Shown piece by piece: positions 8,557-17,777 of a stretch of DNA of 59,295 nt. Source of the stretch: Patulibacter sp. (GTDB lineage: Bacteria; Actinomycetota; Thermoleophilia; Solirubrobacterales; Solirubrobacteraceae); NCBI RefSeq assembly GCF_030655195.1, contig NZ_JAURWA010000133.1:1-59295 (forward strand). The letters are read 5' to 3'. The first letter of the stretch is position 1. Each line of letters opens with the position of its first letter. The translations under genes were made by a program, and so were the position numbers. Below the pieces are notes generated by a model. That model ran no database searches. It saw only the letters and a program-made list of their open reading frames with translations, and was not told the origin of the DNA.

Positions 8557-9645
8557 CTACTTCTTCAGCGGCGCGAAGGCGGGGTCGTCCTCGTGCTCGC
8601 GGAAGAACGCGACCATCGGGCCGACGTACGCCGTGGCCGGCGGGCAGCGCACGCCGTGGCGGCCGAGCAGCTCCGTCGCCCGCGAGGTGTCGTAGCGGAC
8701 CTGGTGGTTGAGGTACACGAGCGACTCGCGCGGGGTGCCGCCGAGCAGGTGGCGCATCACCGACAGCCGCAGCGACTGGTCGACCATGCCCCACGGCAGC
8801 TTGAAGGCGGGGGCCTTGCCGGCGTAGGCGCGGCAGAGCTGCCCGTAGAGGTTCGAGGCCGTAATCGGCTCCGGATCGACGAGGTGCAGCGTCTCGCCGG
8901 CGAAGTCCGGGTCGCCGGCACCGGTGACGATCGCGTCGATGACGAAGTCGACCGGGACGACGTTGAACGGGGCGGTCATCGCGCCGGGCTGCACGATCGG
9001 GCTGTGGCGGCCGACCGCCGCCTGGATCGTGCGCAGCAGGTAGTAGGGGCCGTCGAACTTCTGTGTGACCCCGGTCCGCGAGTCACCGACGACGATGCCG
9101 GGGCGGTAGATCGTGGTCGGGATCTCGTCCATCGACGCGCGGACGAGGACCTCGGCGGCGAACTTCGTCGACTCGTAGTGGTTCTTGAACGACTGCCCGG
9201 CCCACAGGTCGGCCTCGTGCACCGTGCCGCCCCGCAGCCCGGCGACGTACGCGGTGGAGACGTAGTTGTGGCGCTCCAGACGGGAACAGGCGCGGCAGAA
9301 GTCGATGACGTTCTGCGTGCCCTCGACGTTCACGCGCTCGGCGATCGAGAGCGGCACCGCCAGGTCGTAGACGGCCGCGAGGTGGTGGACGGCGACCGTG
9401 TCGTCGGCCAGCCGGCGCCAGTCGGCCTCCGAGAGCCCGAGGTTGGGGGCGGTGATGTCCCCGGGCTGGATCGTCAGGCGGTCGCCGGTGCCGAGCTCGG
9501 CGGCCACGGCCGTGGCCTTCTCGACCATCCGCGGCTCGACGAGCGCGACCACGGTCGCCTCGCGATCCTGGTCCAGCAACAGGGGGATCAGGCGGGCGCC
9601 GATGAATCCCGGGAAGCCGGTGAAGAGGATCGTCCGCGCAGCCAT
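8557..9645 (-). CDS. NAD-binding SDR/thioester-reductase-like protein
   Basis: This 362-aa protein is an extended SDR. The cofactor motif GFPGFIG is near residue 10 and the catalytic YESTK is in the middle (STAYVAG upstream). It resembles the NAD_binding_4 family of fatty acyl-CoA and thioester reductases. The ATG at 9645 is backed by TAGGAT 8 nt upstream. The substrate is unknown; a lipid is likely from the family. Confidence 0.8.
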   Translation of the reverse strand: MAARTILFTGFPGFIGARLIPLLLDQDREATVVALVEPRMVEKATAVAAELGTGDRLTIQPGDITAPNLGLSEADWRRLADDTVAVHHLAAVYDLAVPLSIAERVNVEGTQNVIDFCRACSRLERHNYVSTAYVAGLRGGTVHEADLWAGQSFKNHYESTKFAAEVLVRASMDEIPTTIYRPGIVVGDSRTGVTQKFDGPYYLLRTIQAAVGRHSPIVQPGAMTAPFNVVPVDFVIDAIVTGAGDPDFAGETLHLVDPEPITASNLYGQLCRAYAGKAPAFKLPWGMVDQSLRLSVMRHLLGGTPRESLVYLNHQVRYDTSRATELLGRHGVRCPPATAYVGPMVAFFREHEDDPAFAPLKK

Positions 9646-9653
9646 GGGCGCGG

Positions 9654-9659
9654 ATCCTA
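9654..9659 (-). promoter_or_regulatory. -10 box TAGGAT
   Basis: On the minus strand, TAGGAT is 8 nt before the ATG at 9645. Confidence 0.5.
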
Positions 9660-9676
9660 CTCAGGCGTAGGAGCCG

Positions 9677-10651
9677 TTGCCTACCGGCGGTCGCAACGGT
9701 CGTCGTGCCGCCGCGGGCGCCGCTCCGCGGCCCTTGCCGGCGGGGCCGACGGACGCGGTCGCCCCGTCCTCGGGGCTCGCCAGGAGGGGCGCTGCGCCGT
9801 ACGCTGCGCCGACGCAAGGCGGCCCGGACGACGACGTGGTGGACGACCCGTGGGCCCGCCCACCCGGGACGGCGGCGGAGCACCGGCCGGGGAACTGGGG
9901 CGGTGACCCCGTCCCCGGGCCGGCCGTCGAGGCGTCGACGGGCCCGTTGGTCTCGCCGGCCCGCCGGCTGCGCCCCGCCCGGATCGCGGTCGTGGGCGCG
10001 GCGATCCTCAGCCTGGTCGAGGGCCTGACCTCCGCCTGGGCGCTCTGGGAGACCCGCAGCGTCGCGGGCGACGAGCCCGGCGGCGGTGACACGCCGCTCG
10101 ACGGGCTCACGGTGAGCCAGGACGCGATCGACCGCTTCAACGCAGTCTCGGGCGTCGACGGGGTCGTCGCGATCATCGGCGTCCTCGCGCTGATCGTGGC
10201 GGCGGTCTTCGTGATCCGGTGGGAGAACGTCGTCCTGCGCAACCAGCGCGGGCTCGGCGTCCCGCGGCCGCGCTACGCGCCCGTCGCGGCCGGCTTCTCG
10301 TGGTTCGTGCCGATCTGGTCGCTGTTCGGCCCCAAGCGCGCCCTGAACGACGCATGGCGCGCCGCGGCGCCGGCGTCGGAGGGCCGGGCCGGCGGGGACG
10401 CGTGGCTGGTCCGGGCCGTGCCGACGCTCTTCACCGCCTGGTGGGCGACGTGGCTGGTCGGCCAGATCGTGGGCAACGGCGCCACGCGGCTGACGGACGA
10501 CACGCTGTCCGGGCAGACGCTGCTCTACGGCGGCTCGGTGGTGGCCTGCGTGTCGACGATCGTCGCGGGCGTGCTCTTCGTCGCCGTCATGGAACGGATC
10601 ACCGCCCGGCACGACGCGCGGATCGCCGAGCGCGAGGCGCCCGCCACGTAG
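9677..10651 (+). CDS. DUF4328-family membrane protein
   Basis: Up to 324 aa. The N-terminal 90 or so residues are Pro/Ala/Gly-rich and disordered; the rest has four or five hydrophobic helices with the DUF4328 pattern FSWFVPIWSLFGPKRALNDAWR. The start is uncertain: TTG at 9677 gives the longest form, while a GTG at 9836 would begin nearer the conserved part. Function of the family is unknown. Confidence 0.75.
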   Translation: MPTGGRNGRRAAAGAAPRPLPAGPTDAVAPSSGLARRGAAPYAAPTQGGPDDDVVDDPWARPPGTAAEHRPGNWGGDPVPGPAVEASTGPLVSPARRLRPARIAVVGAAILSLVEGLTSAWALWETRSVAGDEPGGGDTPLDGLTVSQDAIDRFNAVSGVDGVVAIIGVLALIVAAVFVIRWENVVLRNQRGLGVPRPRYAPVAAGFSWFVPIWSLFGPKRALNDAWRAAAPASEGRAGGDAWLVRAVPTLFTAWWATWLVGQIVGNGATRLTDDTLSGQTLLYGGSVVACVSTIVAGVLFVAVMERITARHDARIAEREAPAT

Positions 10652-10670
10652 GCCGGGACGCCGGCCGGCG

Positions 10671-11348
10671 TCAGTCCACCAGCCGCCGCTCCGTCGCCCA
10701 GCGCGTCAGCTCGTGGCGGTTGGAGAGCTGGAGCTTGCGCAGGACCGCCGAGACGTGGTGCTCGACGGTCTTGGGCGAGATCGTCAGGCGCCGGGCGATC
10801 TCCTTGTACATGTAGCCCCGGGCGATCAGCCGGAGGACCTCGCGCTCGCGGTCCGTCAGGCCGTCGAGCTCGGGGTCGGCGACCAGCGCGACGGCCGTGT
10901 CGATCCGTCCCGCGAACGCGTCGAGGACGAAGCCGGCCAGGCGCGGCGAGAAGACCGCGTCGCCGTCGCGCACCTTCGCGATCGCCGCACCCAGCTCGTC
11001 GCCCGAGATCGTCTTCGTGACGTAGCCGCGGGCGCCGCCGCGGACCAGGGCGATCACGTCCTCCGGCTCGTCGGACACCGACAGCGCCAGGACCTTCTGG
11101 CCCGGACGGGTCTCGTGGACGCGCCGCAGCACCTCCGCGCCACCGCCGCCGGGCATGTGGACGTCGAGCAGGACGACGTCGGGCTCGCGGTCGAGGATCA
11201 GGCGCACCGCGACGTCCACGTCCCCGGCCTCGCCGATCACGGTGGCGCGCGGCCCGCCGTCGCCGGTCGCGTGCTCCAGCTCGGCGCGGACGCCGGCGCG
11301 GAACAGGGCGTGGTCGTCGACGAGGACGACGGTGGGCGGCGCGGTCAT
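10671..11348 (-). CDS. NarL/LuxR-type response regulator
   Basis: A 225-aa regulator with a receiver domain (acidic pair VDD near residue 11, phospho-Asp in LLDVHMPG near residue 60, Lys in YVTKT) and a C-terminal LuxR helix-turn-helix (LTDREREVLRLIARG to LTISPKTVEHHV). It is the last gene of a three-gene operon behind a HisKA_3 kinase and a PspC protein, a known actinobacterial envelope-stress arrangement. It probably autoregulates this operon. Confidence 0.92.
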   Translation of the reverse strand: MTAPPTVVLVDDHALFRAGVRAELEHATGDGGPRATVIGEAGDVDVAVRLILDREPDVVLLDVHMPGGGGAEVLRRVHETRPGQKVLALSVSDEPEDVIALVRGGARGYVTKTISGDELGAAIAKVRDGDAVFSPRLAGFVLDAFAGRIDTAVALVADPELDGLTDREREVLRLIARGYMYKEIARRLTISPKTVEHHVSAVLRKLQLSNRHELTRWATERRLVD

Positions 11349-11385
11349 CGGCGGGGCTCTCGGTGGGGGTGGGGACGGGCGGGGA

Positions 11386-12639
11386 TCACGGGCGGTCCTC
11401 GAGCAGCAGCTCGACCTCGGTGCCCTCGCCCGGGGCCGAGGTGATCGTGGCGCGTCCGCCGGCGCGGCGCATCCGGCCGACGATCGACTCGCGGACGCCG
11501 CGGCGGTCGGCGGGCAGGGTCTCCGGGTCGAAGCCGCGCCCGCGGTCGCGGACGAAGACCTCGACCCGGCCGTCGTCGACCTCCGCGAACACCGAGACGG
11601 GCACCGGGGCGGCGTCGGGTCCCGGGGCCGCGTGGCGGGCGGCGTTGGCCATCGCCTCGCGGGCGGCCGCGACCAGGGCGGCCGTGCCGTCGTCGAGCGG
11701 CAGCTCGCCGCTCGTGACGACCTCGATCTCGACGCCGTGCTCGACCTCGACCGCGGCGGCCGCGGCGCGCAGCGCGGCCATCAGCTCGGTGTCGGGGCGC
11801 TCGCTGCGGCCCGACAGCCACGCCCGCAGCTCCCGCTCCTGCCGCCGGGCGAGGCCCGCGACCTCGCGCGGGTCGTCGCTGCGGCGCTGGATCAGCGCGA
11901 GCGTCTGGAGCACCGAGTCGTGCAGGTGCGCCCCGACCTCGGCGCGCTCGTCGCCGCGGATCCGCTCGGACCGCTCGGCCTGGGCCCGCCGGGCGGACCG
12001 CCGCCAGAACGGGGCGACGACGACGCCGACGGCGGCGACGGCCACGAGCAGCTGCACCACCGAGGTGCGGCTCGCGTCCAGGGCCCCGAGGGACGAGAGG
12101 GCCACGAGGGCTCCGAGGACGACGAGCCCGATGCCGCTGGCGAGCAGGAGCCCGTCGGTCTCGGCCCGCTGACCGCGCCTGCCGGGACGGCGCCCGACGA
12201 GGCGCTGCCACCCGGAGGTCGGCCCCGTCGCGTCGGCGGCGGGCAGCTCCGCGGTCTGCGCCCAGAGCACGAAGCCGCCGGCACCCAGCAGCACCAGCGC
12301 CCAGACGCTCACGCCGAGCACCGACCGGAGGGCGAGGAGCCCCACCAGCACCCCGGCGGCGAGGAGGACGGCCGCGGCGACGGTGCGCCGGCCCCCGGCG
12401 GCGGGGTCCTGCGCGGTCGCGCGGAGCCTCGTCCGTGCGTCGCGGAGCGCCCGGCGCTCCCGGCGGCGCTCCATCCCGAGGGCGACGCGCGCCCCGACCG
12501 TCGCGACCACCAGCAGCGCGCAGACCACGCCGGCGGCACCCTTCGCGGCACCGCCGGCGCCCTGCTCGACGGCGACGAGCAGGACGCCGAGCAGCCCGCA
12601 GCAGACCGCGGACAGCAGGACGAGGGGGCGTGCGGTCAC
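11386..12639 (-). CDS. HisKA_3 sensor histidine kinase
   Basis: A 417-aa membrane kinase starting at a GTG that overlaps the upstream TGA (GTGA). The N-terminal half has several hydrophobic helices and no large sensor domain. The phospho-acceptor His is in AHLHDSVLQTLA, followed by an HATPase with EAMANAARHA and DRGRGF. Such kinases often receive signals through partner membrane proteins, here probably the PspC-domain product, and phosphorylate the adjacent NarL-type regulator. Confidence 0.9.
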   Translation of the reverse strand: MTARPLVLLSAVCCGLLGVLLVAVEQGAGGAAKGAAGVVCALLVVATVGARVALGMERRRERRALRDARTRLRATAQDPAAGGRRTVAAAVLLAAGVLVGLLALRSVLGVSVWALVLLGAGGFVLWAQTAELPAADATGPTSGWQRLVGRRPGRRGQRAETDGLLLASGIGLVVLGALVALSSLGALDASRTSVVQLLVAVAAVGVVVAPFWRRSARRAQAERSERIRGDERAEVGAHLHDSVLQTLALIQRRSDDPREVAGLARRQERELRAWLSGRSERPDTELMAALRAAAAAVEVEHGVEIEVVTSGELPLDDGTAALVAAAREAMANAARHAAPGPDAAPVPVSVFAEVDDGRVEVFVRDRGRGFDPETLPADRRGVRESIVGRMRRAGGRATITSAPGEGTEVELLLEDRP

Positions 12640-13709
12640 CCGCGCCGCCGGGGGGTCGAGGTGCGGCAGGCGCTCGTCCGGAGCAGGTCGTCGCCGCGGC
12701 GGACGATGCCGCGGGCCATCGGTCCGGGACCGTCGATCGCACCGCGCGACTGGGCGACGGCGACGTGCCCGACGCCGACCCGCAGGTCGAGGGTCACGCG
12801 GGGGCGGTCGTCGTCGGCGCCCGGCGCGGGGTCGACCTCGATCACCGGGCCGTCGCCGTTCCCGGTCCACGAGCCGCCGCCGGAGGAGGAGCCCAGGACG
12901 TCGTACCCGCCCGCCGCGCCCAGGTCGGTGCGGATCGTCCAGGCCACGCACCGGTCGCGCGGCAGGACGACGCCGACCTGGCCGACGTCGACGCGGGCCG
13001 GGATCGTCACGCGCTGCCCGCGGCGCAGCGGCAGATCGCGCAGGTCGACGACCATCTGCCCCGCGCCGAGGCGGTAGCCCTGCTCGGCCCGGGCGACGGT
13101 GCCCGGCCGGAAGTCCCGCTCGCCGACGGACCGGTCCACGTCCACGTCGGCGACGACGGCGGCGGTGGCCGGCACGGCGAGGGCGAGGGCGAGGACGAGG
13201 AGCGCGCCCGTCGCGCGGCGGCCGCGGGCCGAGACGACCAGCAGGCCTCCGAGGAGCAGCAGCCCGAGGGCGGCCGGCCACGCCCCGAGCAGGGCGGTCG
13301 TCCCGAAGCTCACGACGGCGACGGTGCACAGGGCGGTGAAGGCGGCGATGGCCACCGCGATGCCGACCAGCGCGCGCAGGACGCCGCCGGCGGCCGAGGC
13401 GGCGGGACCGCTCTGGCGCGCGGCGCCGGCGGCGCCTCCCGGCGCCGCCGGGATCAGCAGCGCCGCGGCGAGGTAGAAGAGGACGCCCGCGCCGCCGAGG
13501 AAGAGCGTGGCGACGAACGCCAGGCGGACGAGCAGCGGCTCCATGCCGTAGCGCTCGGCGATCCCGCCGCAGACGCCGAAGAGCATCCGGTCGTCGGCGG
13601 AGCGGGAGAGGCCCGGCGGCGGTCCGTCGGGGGCCGGGCGGTCGTCGGGACCGGCGGCCGTGGACGGCTCGCGGATCGGGTCGGTGGGGTCGGTCGGATC
13701 GGGGCTCAT
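12636..13709 (-). CDS. PspC-domain membrane protein
   Basis: A 357-aa protein. After an acidic Pro-rich N-terminus, the PspC domain (about residues 36-90) shows LFGVCGGIAERYGMEPLLVRL and FYLAAALLIP. Several more hydrophobic helices follow, then an extracytoplasmic all-beta C-terminus like DUF2154/LiaF (VDLRDLPLRRGQRVTI, VDVGQVGVVLP). The architecture fits the sensor or inhibitor partner of the kinase encoded next. The ATG at 13709 begins the SPDPTDPTDP segment; the frame upstream looks non-coding. Confidence 0.85.
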   Translation of the reverse strand: MSPDPTDPTDPIREPSTAAGPDDRPAPDGPPPGLSRSADDRMLFGVCGGIAERYGMEPLLVRLAFVATLFLGGAGVLFYLAAALLIPAAPGGAAGAARQSGPAASAAGGVLRALVGIAVAIAAFTALCTVAVVSFGTTALLGAWPAALGLLLLGGLLVVSARGRRATGALLVLALALAVPATAAVVADVDVDRSVGERDFRPGTVARAEQGYRLGAGQMVVDLRDLPLRRGQRVTIPARVDVGQVGVVLPRDRCVAWTIRTDLGAAGGYDVLGSSSGGGSWTGNGDGPVIEVDPAPGADDDRPRVTLDLRVGVGHVAVAQSRGAIDGPGPMARGIVRRGDDLLRTSACRTSTPRRRG

Positions 13710-13891
13710 GGGCGTGGATCCAGGGTGCCTGCGGGGGCGCGCGGTTCCTATGGGGGATGCCCCGGGCCGGTCCCGGGTCCGGCCCCGGGTCAGGATCCCA
13801 GGCCCGGCGGCGCCCGGGCCGCCCGCGCCCGCCGGCACGCCCCTCGTCCCCGCCCGCCCCGGCGGTCCGGCGCCGGTGCCATGCTCCGGGG

Positions 13892-15565
13892 GTGCTCGAG
13901 CGCGCGGACGCCCTGAAGGCCCTGTCGGACGAGGTGTTCGACGTCGTCGTGGTCGGTGGCGGGGTGACGGGCGCGGGCGTGGCCCTCGACGCCGCGTCCC
14001 GGGGCTACTCCGTCGCCCTCGTCGAGCGGGCGGACTACTCCTCGGGCACCTCGAGCCGCTCGTCCAAGCTCGTCCACGGCGGCCTGCGCTACCTCGCGTC
14101 GTTCGACATCGGCCTGGTCCGCGAGGCCCTGCTGGAACGGCAGATCAACGCCCGCGTGGCCCCGCACCTCGTGACGCCGCTGCCGCTGGTCGTCGCCACG
14201 ACCGCCGACCACCGGCCCGACCGGATGACCGGGGTGGGCCTCAACCTCTACGACGCCCTCGCCCTGGACCACCGCCGCGGTCGCGGGCGCGGGCGCGGCG
14301 CCCTCTCGGAGGATGAGCGCGGCTGGAGCCCCGACCGCCACCGCACGCTGGACCCGCGCGAGGTCGTCGAGCACGTGCCGGCGCTCGACGGACAGGACGT
14401 CAAGAGCGGGTTCCTCTTCTACGACTGCCAGACGGACGACAGCCGCCTGGTCCTGACGATCCTCCAGGAGGCCGAGCGCTTCGGCGCGGTCCCGGCCAAC
14501 CGGATCGAGGTGCTGGGGCTCCTGGAGCGCGACGGCATCGCCGAGGGCGTGACCGTCCGCGACGGCGAGACGGGGTCCGAGTTCGCGATCCGCGCGCACA
14601 ACGTGGTCAACGCCACCGGCGTCTGGGCGGACCGCCTGCGGCCCGCGGAGCTCCACGACGAGGCCGAGGTCCCGGTCATCCGTCCGTCGCGCGGCACCCA
14701 CGTCACGCTGCCCAGCGAGAAGCTGCCGCTGCGCTCCGGGGCGATCGTGCCCTCCGGCGGCGGGCGCTTCATGTTCGCGCTGCCGTGGCTGGGCCGGACC
14801 CTCGTCGGCACCACGGACAACGAGATCGACGACCGCGACCTCGACCACGTGCGGGCACCCGAGGAGGACGTCGAGTACATCCTCGACGGCATCAACTCGT
14901 TCTTCGGCACGTCGCTGGGGTCCTCCGACGTGCAGGGCGCCTACGCCGGCGTCCGGCCGCTGATCGCGACGGGCGACCCGAAGCGCTCCGTCGACATCTC
15001 CCGCCGGGCCGAGCTCTACGAGACCTCCTCCGGGATGCTCACGATCACCGGCGGCAAGCTGACGACCTGGCGCCGCATGGCCAAGTCCACGGTCGACCGC
15101 CTGACCGAGCGCGACGGGCGCGACGCCCCGTGCCGGACGCAGAAGACGCCGCTGGGCCAGCCGATCGACGCGCTGCGCCTGCCGCACGTCCCCGGCACCT
15201 CGCCCGCCACCCGGGAGCACCTGGCCGCCCGGTACGGCAGCGTCGCCCGCGACGTCCTGCAGCTCGCGGAGGAGCGGCCCGAGCTGGCGCGGGCCGTCGT
15301 CGCCGACGGGCCGGTCGACGTCCTCGCCGAGACCGTCCACGCGGCGCGCACCGAGCACGCCCGGTCCCTCGGGGACGTCCTGCTGCGGCGCACCCGACTC
15401 GGCCTGACCGCCGCCCGGGGGCTGCTGGCCGACGACGCGCGCGGGGCCCGCGAGGTCGCCGAGGCGATCGCCCCGGAGCTCGGCTGGGACGCGGCGGGCG
15501 TCGACCGCGGGGTCGCGGACTTCCGCCGGGAGGCGGCGCTCGAGGGCCTCGTCCCGGGCGCCTGA
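13892..15565 (+). CDS. glpD: Aerobic glycerol-3-phosphate dehydrogenase
   Basis: A 557-aa FAD enzyme that oxidises glycerol 3-phosphate to dihydroxyacetone phosphate and passes electrons to the quinone pool. The FAD motif GGGVTGAGVALDAASRG is near residue 22, followed by GTSSRSSKLVHGGLRYL, diagnostic of GlpD. The C-terminal DAO_C domain is complete. GTG start at 13892. It is divergent from the PspC operon. Confidence 0.93.
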   Translation: MLERADALKALSDEVFDVVVVGGGVTGAGVALDAASRGYSVALVERADYSSGTSSRSSKLVHGGLRYLASFDIGLVREALLERQINARVAPHLVTPLPLVVATTADHRPDRMTGVGLNLYDALALDHRRGRGRGRGALSEDERGWSPDRHRTLDPREVVEHVPALDGQDVKSGFLFYDCQTDDSRLVLTILQEAERFGAVPANRIEVLGLLERDGIAEGVTVRDGETGSEFAIRAHNVVNATGVWADRLRPAELHDEAEVPVIRPSRGTHVTLPSEKLPLRSGAIVPSGGGRFMFALPWLGRTLVGTTDNEIDDRDLDHVRAPEEDVEYILDGINSFFGTSLGSSDVQGAYAGVRPLIATGDPKRSVDISRRAELYETSSGMLTITGGKLTTWRRMAKSTVDRLTERDGRDAPCRTQKTPLGQPIDALRLPHVPGTSPATREHLAARYGSVARDVLQLAEERPELARAVVADGPVDVLAETVHAARTEHARSLGDVLLRRTRLGLTAARGLLADDARGAREVAEAIAPELGWDAAGVDRGVADFRREAALEGLVPGA

Positions 15566-15654
15566 CCCGGGCGCCGCGCGGGGGCCGGAGCCGCCCCGGG
15601 AGGCAGGGGACGGGGGCGGCGACCACCCGACGCCCTAGGATCAAGCCCAGATCG

Positions 15655-17007
15655 ATGTCGAGTGATCACGGAACAGCCCCGAGCGCAGCACCGGACGACA
15701 CCGCCACGCGGTTTCGCCGTGCCGGCGAGTCCGCCTACAACCTGACGCTGCGCATCACGGGCAGTCCGGGCGCGGCCTGGCATGCCACCACCGCGGCCTT
15801 CGCCGCGGTCGCCGAGCGGATCCCCGCGGACGCCCCGGCGGGGGTCGCGGACCAGGACCTCCTGCTCATGGGCTGCTGGCACGCCCGCTCCCTGCTCGCC
15901 CAGCTGGCGTCCAACCCGGCCTACGCCGAGCAGCTGCGCCTGCACGACGAGGCCGCCCGCGCCGCCGCGCCGCCGCAGTCGCCCGTCGTCGCCGCCAACG
16001 CCGCGCTGCCCGTCGACCAGCGCGAGGTCCTGGCGCTGCGCGGGCTCAGCGACCTCGACCACGCGGCGCTGTCGGCGCTGCTGCGGGTCGACGCGGGCCT
16101 GCTGGCGTCCATGCTCGCCCAGTCGCGGCTGATGCTGCGCGACGCGCAGACCGGCGGCGCCCTGGCGGCCACCGCCACCGAGGACCCCGAGGACCGTCAC
16201 GCGCTCGCGCTCGCCGCCCTCCGGCAGGACGGACAGCTCCGCGGCGCCGAGGGCCGGGAGCGGCTGTCGGCCTGGCTGGGCTCCTCCGACGGGCACCGCG
16301 AGGTCGTCGAGGCGCTCGACGAGGCCGGGCTCACCTACCGCTCCTGGGCGCCCGAGCCCGTCCCCGACGGGCTGCTCGACGCCGCGGTCGCGGCCGCGGA
16401 CCAGGTGCAGCCCGCACCGCTCGTGGGCACCGCGTCGACGGAGGTCGCGACCGAGGCCCCGGCCACCGCACCGACGCAGCCGGACCCCGCCTCCGGCGCG
16501 CGACCCTCCGCCCCGATCGCGGCGCCCGCCGCCGCCGGCCCGGTCGCCCCGCGCGGCGCGGGTGCGGAGCCCGTCGACCCCGGCGCGACCGTCGAGTGGT
16601 CGTCCACCGACATCGCCGCGCTCGGCCTCGAGGGCGCCGTGCCGCCGCAGCGCGCGGCCGCCGCTCCCGCGGCCCAGGCCCTCCCGGGCGAGGACGTCGC
16701 GGACGAGTGGGACGACGAGTGGGACAGCGGCGACACCTCCGGGGACCTGCTCCAGCCGGTCGACCGGGGCGGCCGCGCACCGCGCTGGCAGATCGCCCTC
16801 GTCGCGATCCTGCTCGTCGCGGTCATCGTCGCGCTCGTGATCGCCCTCATGGGCGGCGGCGACGACCCCACCGAACCCGCCGGCAGCCCCGCACCGGGCG
16901 GTGGGACGACGACGGAGCGCACGCGGACCACGGGTGCCGCACCGTCGGGCCACCTCGTCGGCGAGCTGCGACTGCCCGGCGCGACCGTCCGCATCCACAA
17001 CGGGTGA
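15655..17007 (+). CDS. Membrane-anchored protein with sigma-70 region-4-like segment
   Basis: The 450-aa protein has an N-terminal helical region including LPVDQREVLALRGLSDLDHA, which resembles sigma-factor region 4 but lacks a clear region 2. A long Ala/Pro-rich acidic linker leads to one transmembrane helix (about residues 382-402) and a short external tail. TAGGAT lies 13 nt upstream of the ATG. The stop overlaps the next start (GTGA). It could be a degenerate sigma/anti-sigma regulator; this is inference. Confidence 0.55.
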   Translation: MSSDHGTAPSAAPDDTATRFRRAGESAYNLTLRITGSPGAAWHATTAAFAAVAERIPADAPAGVADQDLLLMGCWHARSLLAQLASNPAYAEQLRLHDEAARAAAPPQSPVVAANAALPVDQREVLALRGLSDLDHAALSALLRVDAGLLASMLAQSRLMLRDAQTGGALAATATEDPEDRHALALAALRQDGQLRGAEGRERLSAWLGSSDGHREVVEALDEAGLTYRSWAPEPVPDGLLDAAVAAADQVQPAPLVGTASTEVATEAPATAPTQPDPASGARPSAPIAAPAAAGPVAPRGAGAEPVDPGATVEWSSTDIAALGLEGAVPPQRAAAAPAAQALPGEDVADEWDDEWDSGDTSGDLLQPVDRGGRAPRWQIALVAILLVAVIVALVIALMGGGDDPTEPAGSPAPGGGTTTERTRTTGAAPSGHLVGELRLPGATVRIHNG

Positions 17008-17777
17008 GCACCCCGGCCTTCCGGTCGCTCGATCCGGGCCCGGAGCTCGGGACCGACGACCTGATCGACGCCGTGGTCGCCGACGCGTCGAGCCCCGCCA
17101 CGCGGGACGCCGCAGGCCGACCGCGCACCATCGGCGTGATGGTCCAGAGCACCGACGGCCACGTGACGGTCGAGGGCCGCTCGGGTGGGCTGGGCGGCCC
17201 CGAGGACCGGGCGGTCTTCCGCGGGCTGCGCGCCCGGGCGGACGCCCTGCTCGTCGGCGCCGGGACCCTCAACGGCGAGCGGTACTCCACGACGCTCGAC
17301 GAGCCCCACCGCACGGCGCGGCGCTCCGCCGGCCTGGCCCCCGAGCCGGTGCTCGCGACGATCAGCCGGTCCTTCTCGCTGGACGAGGACCTGCCGCTCC
17401 TCCACGAGGACCTGACCCGCGCGGTCGTCTACACCGAGACCGAGCCGCCGTTCGCCGTCGACGCCGAGCGCATCGAGGTCGTCCGCCTCGAGGACGCCTC
17501 CCCGGCCGCCGCGCTGCGCGACCTGCACGACCGCGGCGTGGGGACCGTGAACTGCGAGGGCGGCCCCGGTCTGCTGGCGGCCCTCGTGCGCGACGGCCTG
17601 CTCGACGAGCTCCTGGTCACCGTGTCCCCGCTGCTCGTCGGCGGCGAGAGCGCGCTGACGATGCTCCGGGGCGACCTCGGCCCCGGCCCCCCGCGCGACC
17701 TGACGCTGCGCGGCACCTGGCGCGGCGGCGACGTCCTCTTCCTCCACTACCACCTGAACCCCGGGAGCCCCGCATGA
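17004..17777 (+). CDS. RibD C-terminal/dihydrofolate reductase-family protein
   Basis: A 257-aa reductase-fold protein of the RibD_C family: TIGVMVQSTDGHV at the N-terminus, DALLVGAGTLNGE in the nucleotide-binding region, and NCEGGPGLLAALV plus DELLVTVSPLLVGG at the C-terminus. Family members reduce a pyrimidine or pterin substrate with NADPH. It overlaps both neighbours by 4 nt, and the next gene is folP-like, so a dihydrofolate-reductase-like role in folate synthesis is plausible but not proven. Confidence 0.8.
   Translation: MSTPAFRSLDPGPELGTDDLIDAVVADASSPATRDAAGRPRTIGVMVQSTDGHVTVEGRSGGLGGPEDRAVFRGLRARADALLVGAGTLNGERYSTTLDEPHRTARRSAGLAPEPVLATISRSFSLDEDLPLLHEDLTRAVVYTETEPPFAVDAERIEVVRLEDASPAAALRDLHDRGVGTVNCEGGPGLLAALVRDGLLDELLVTVSPLLVGGESALTMLRGDLGPGPPRDLTLRGTWRGGDVLFLHYHLNPGSPA

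Noticed and set aside
11155..13077. Long plus-strand frame of 640 codons
   Set aside because: It is a shadow of the kinase and PspC genes, with Arg/Gly/Ala-biased composition and no motifs.
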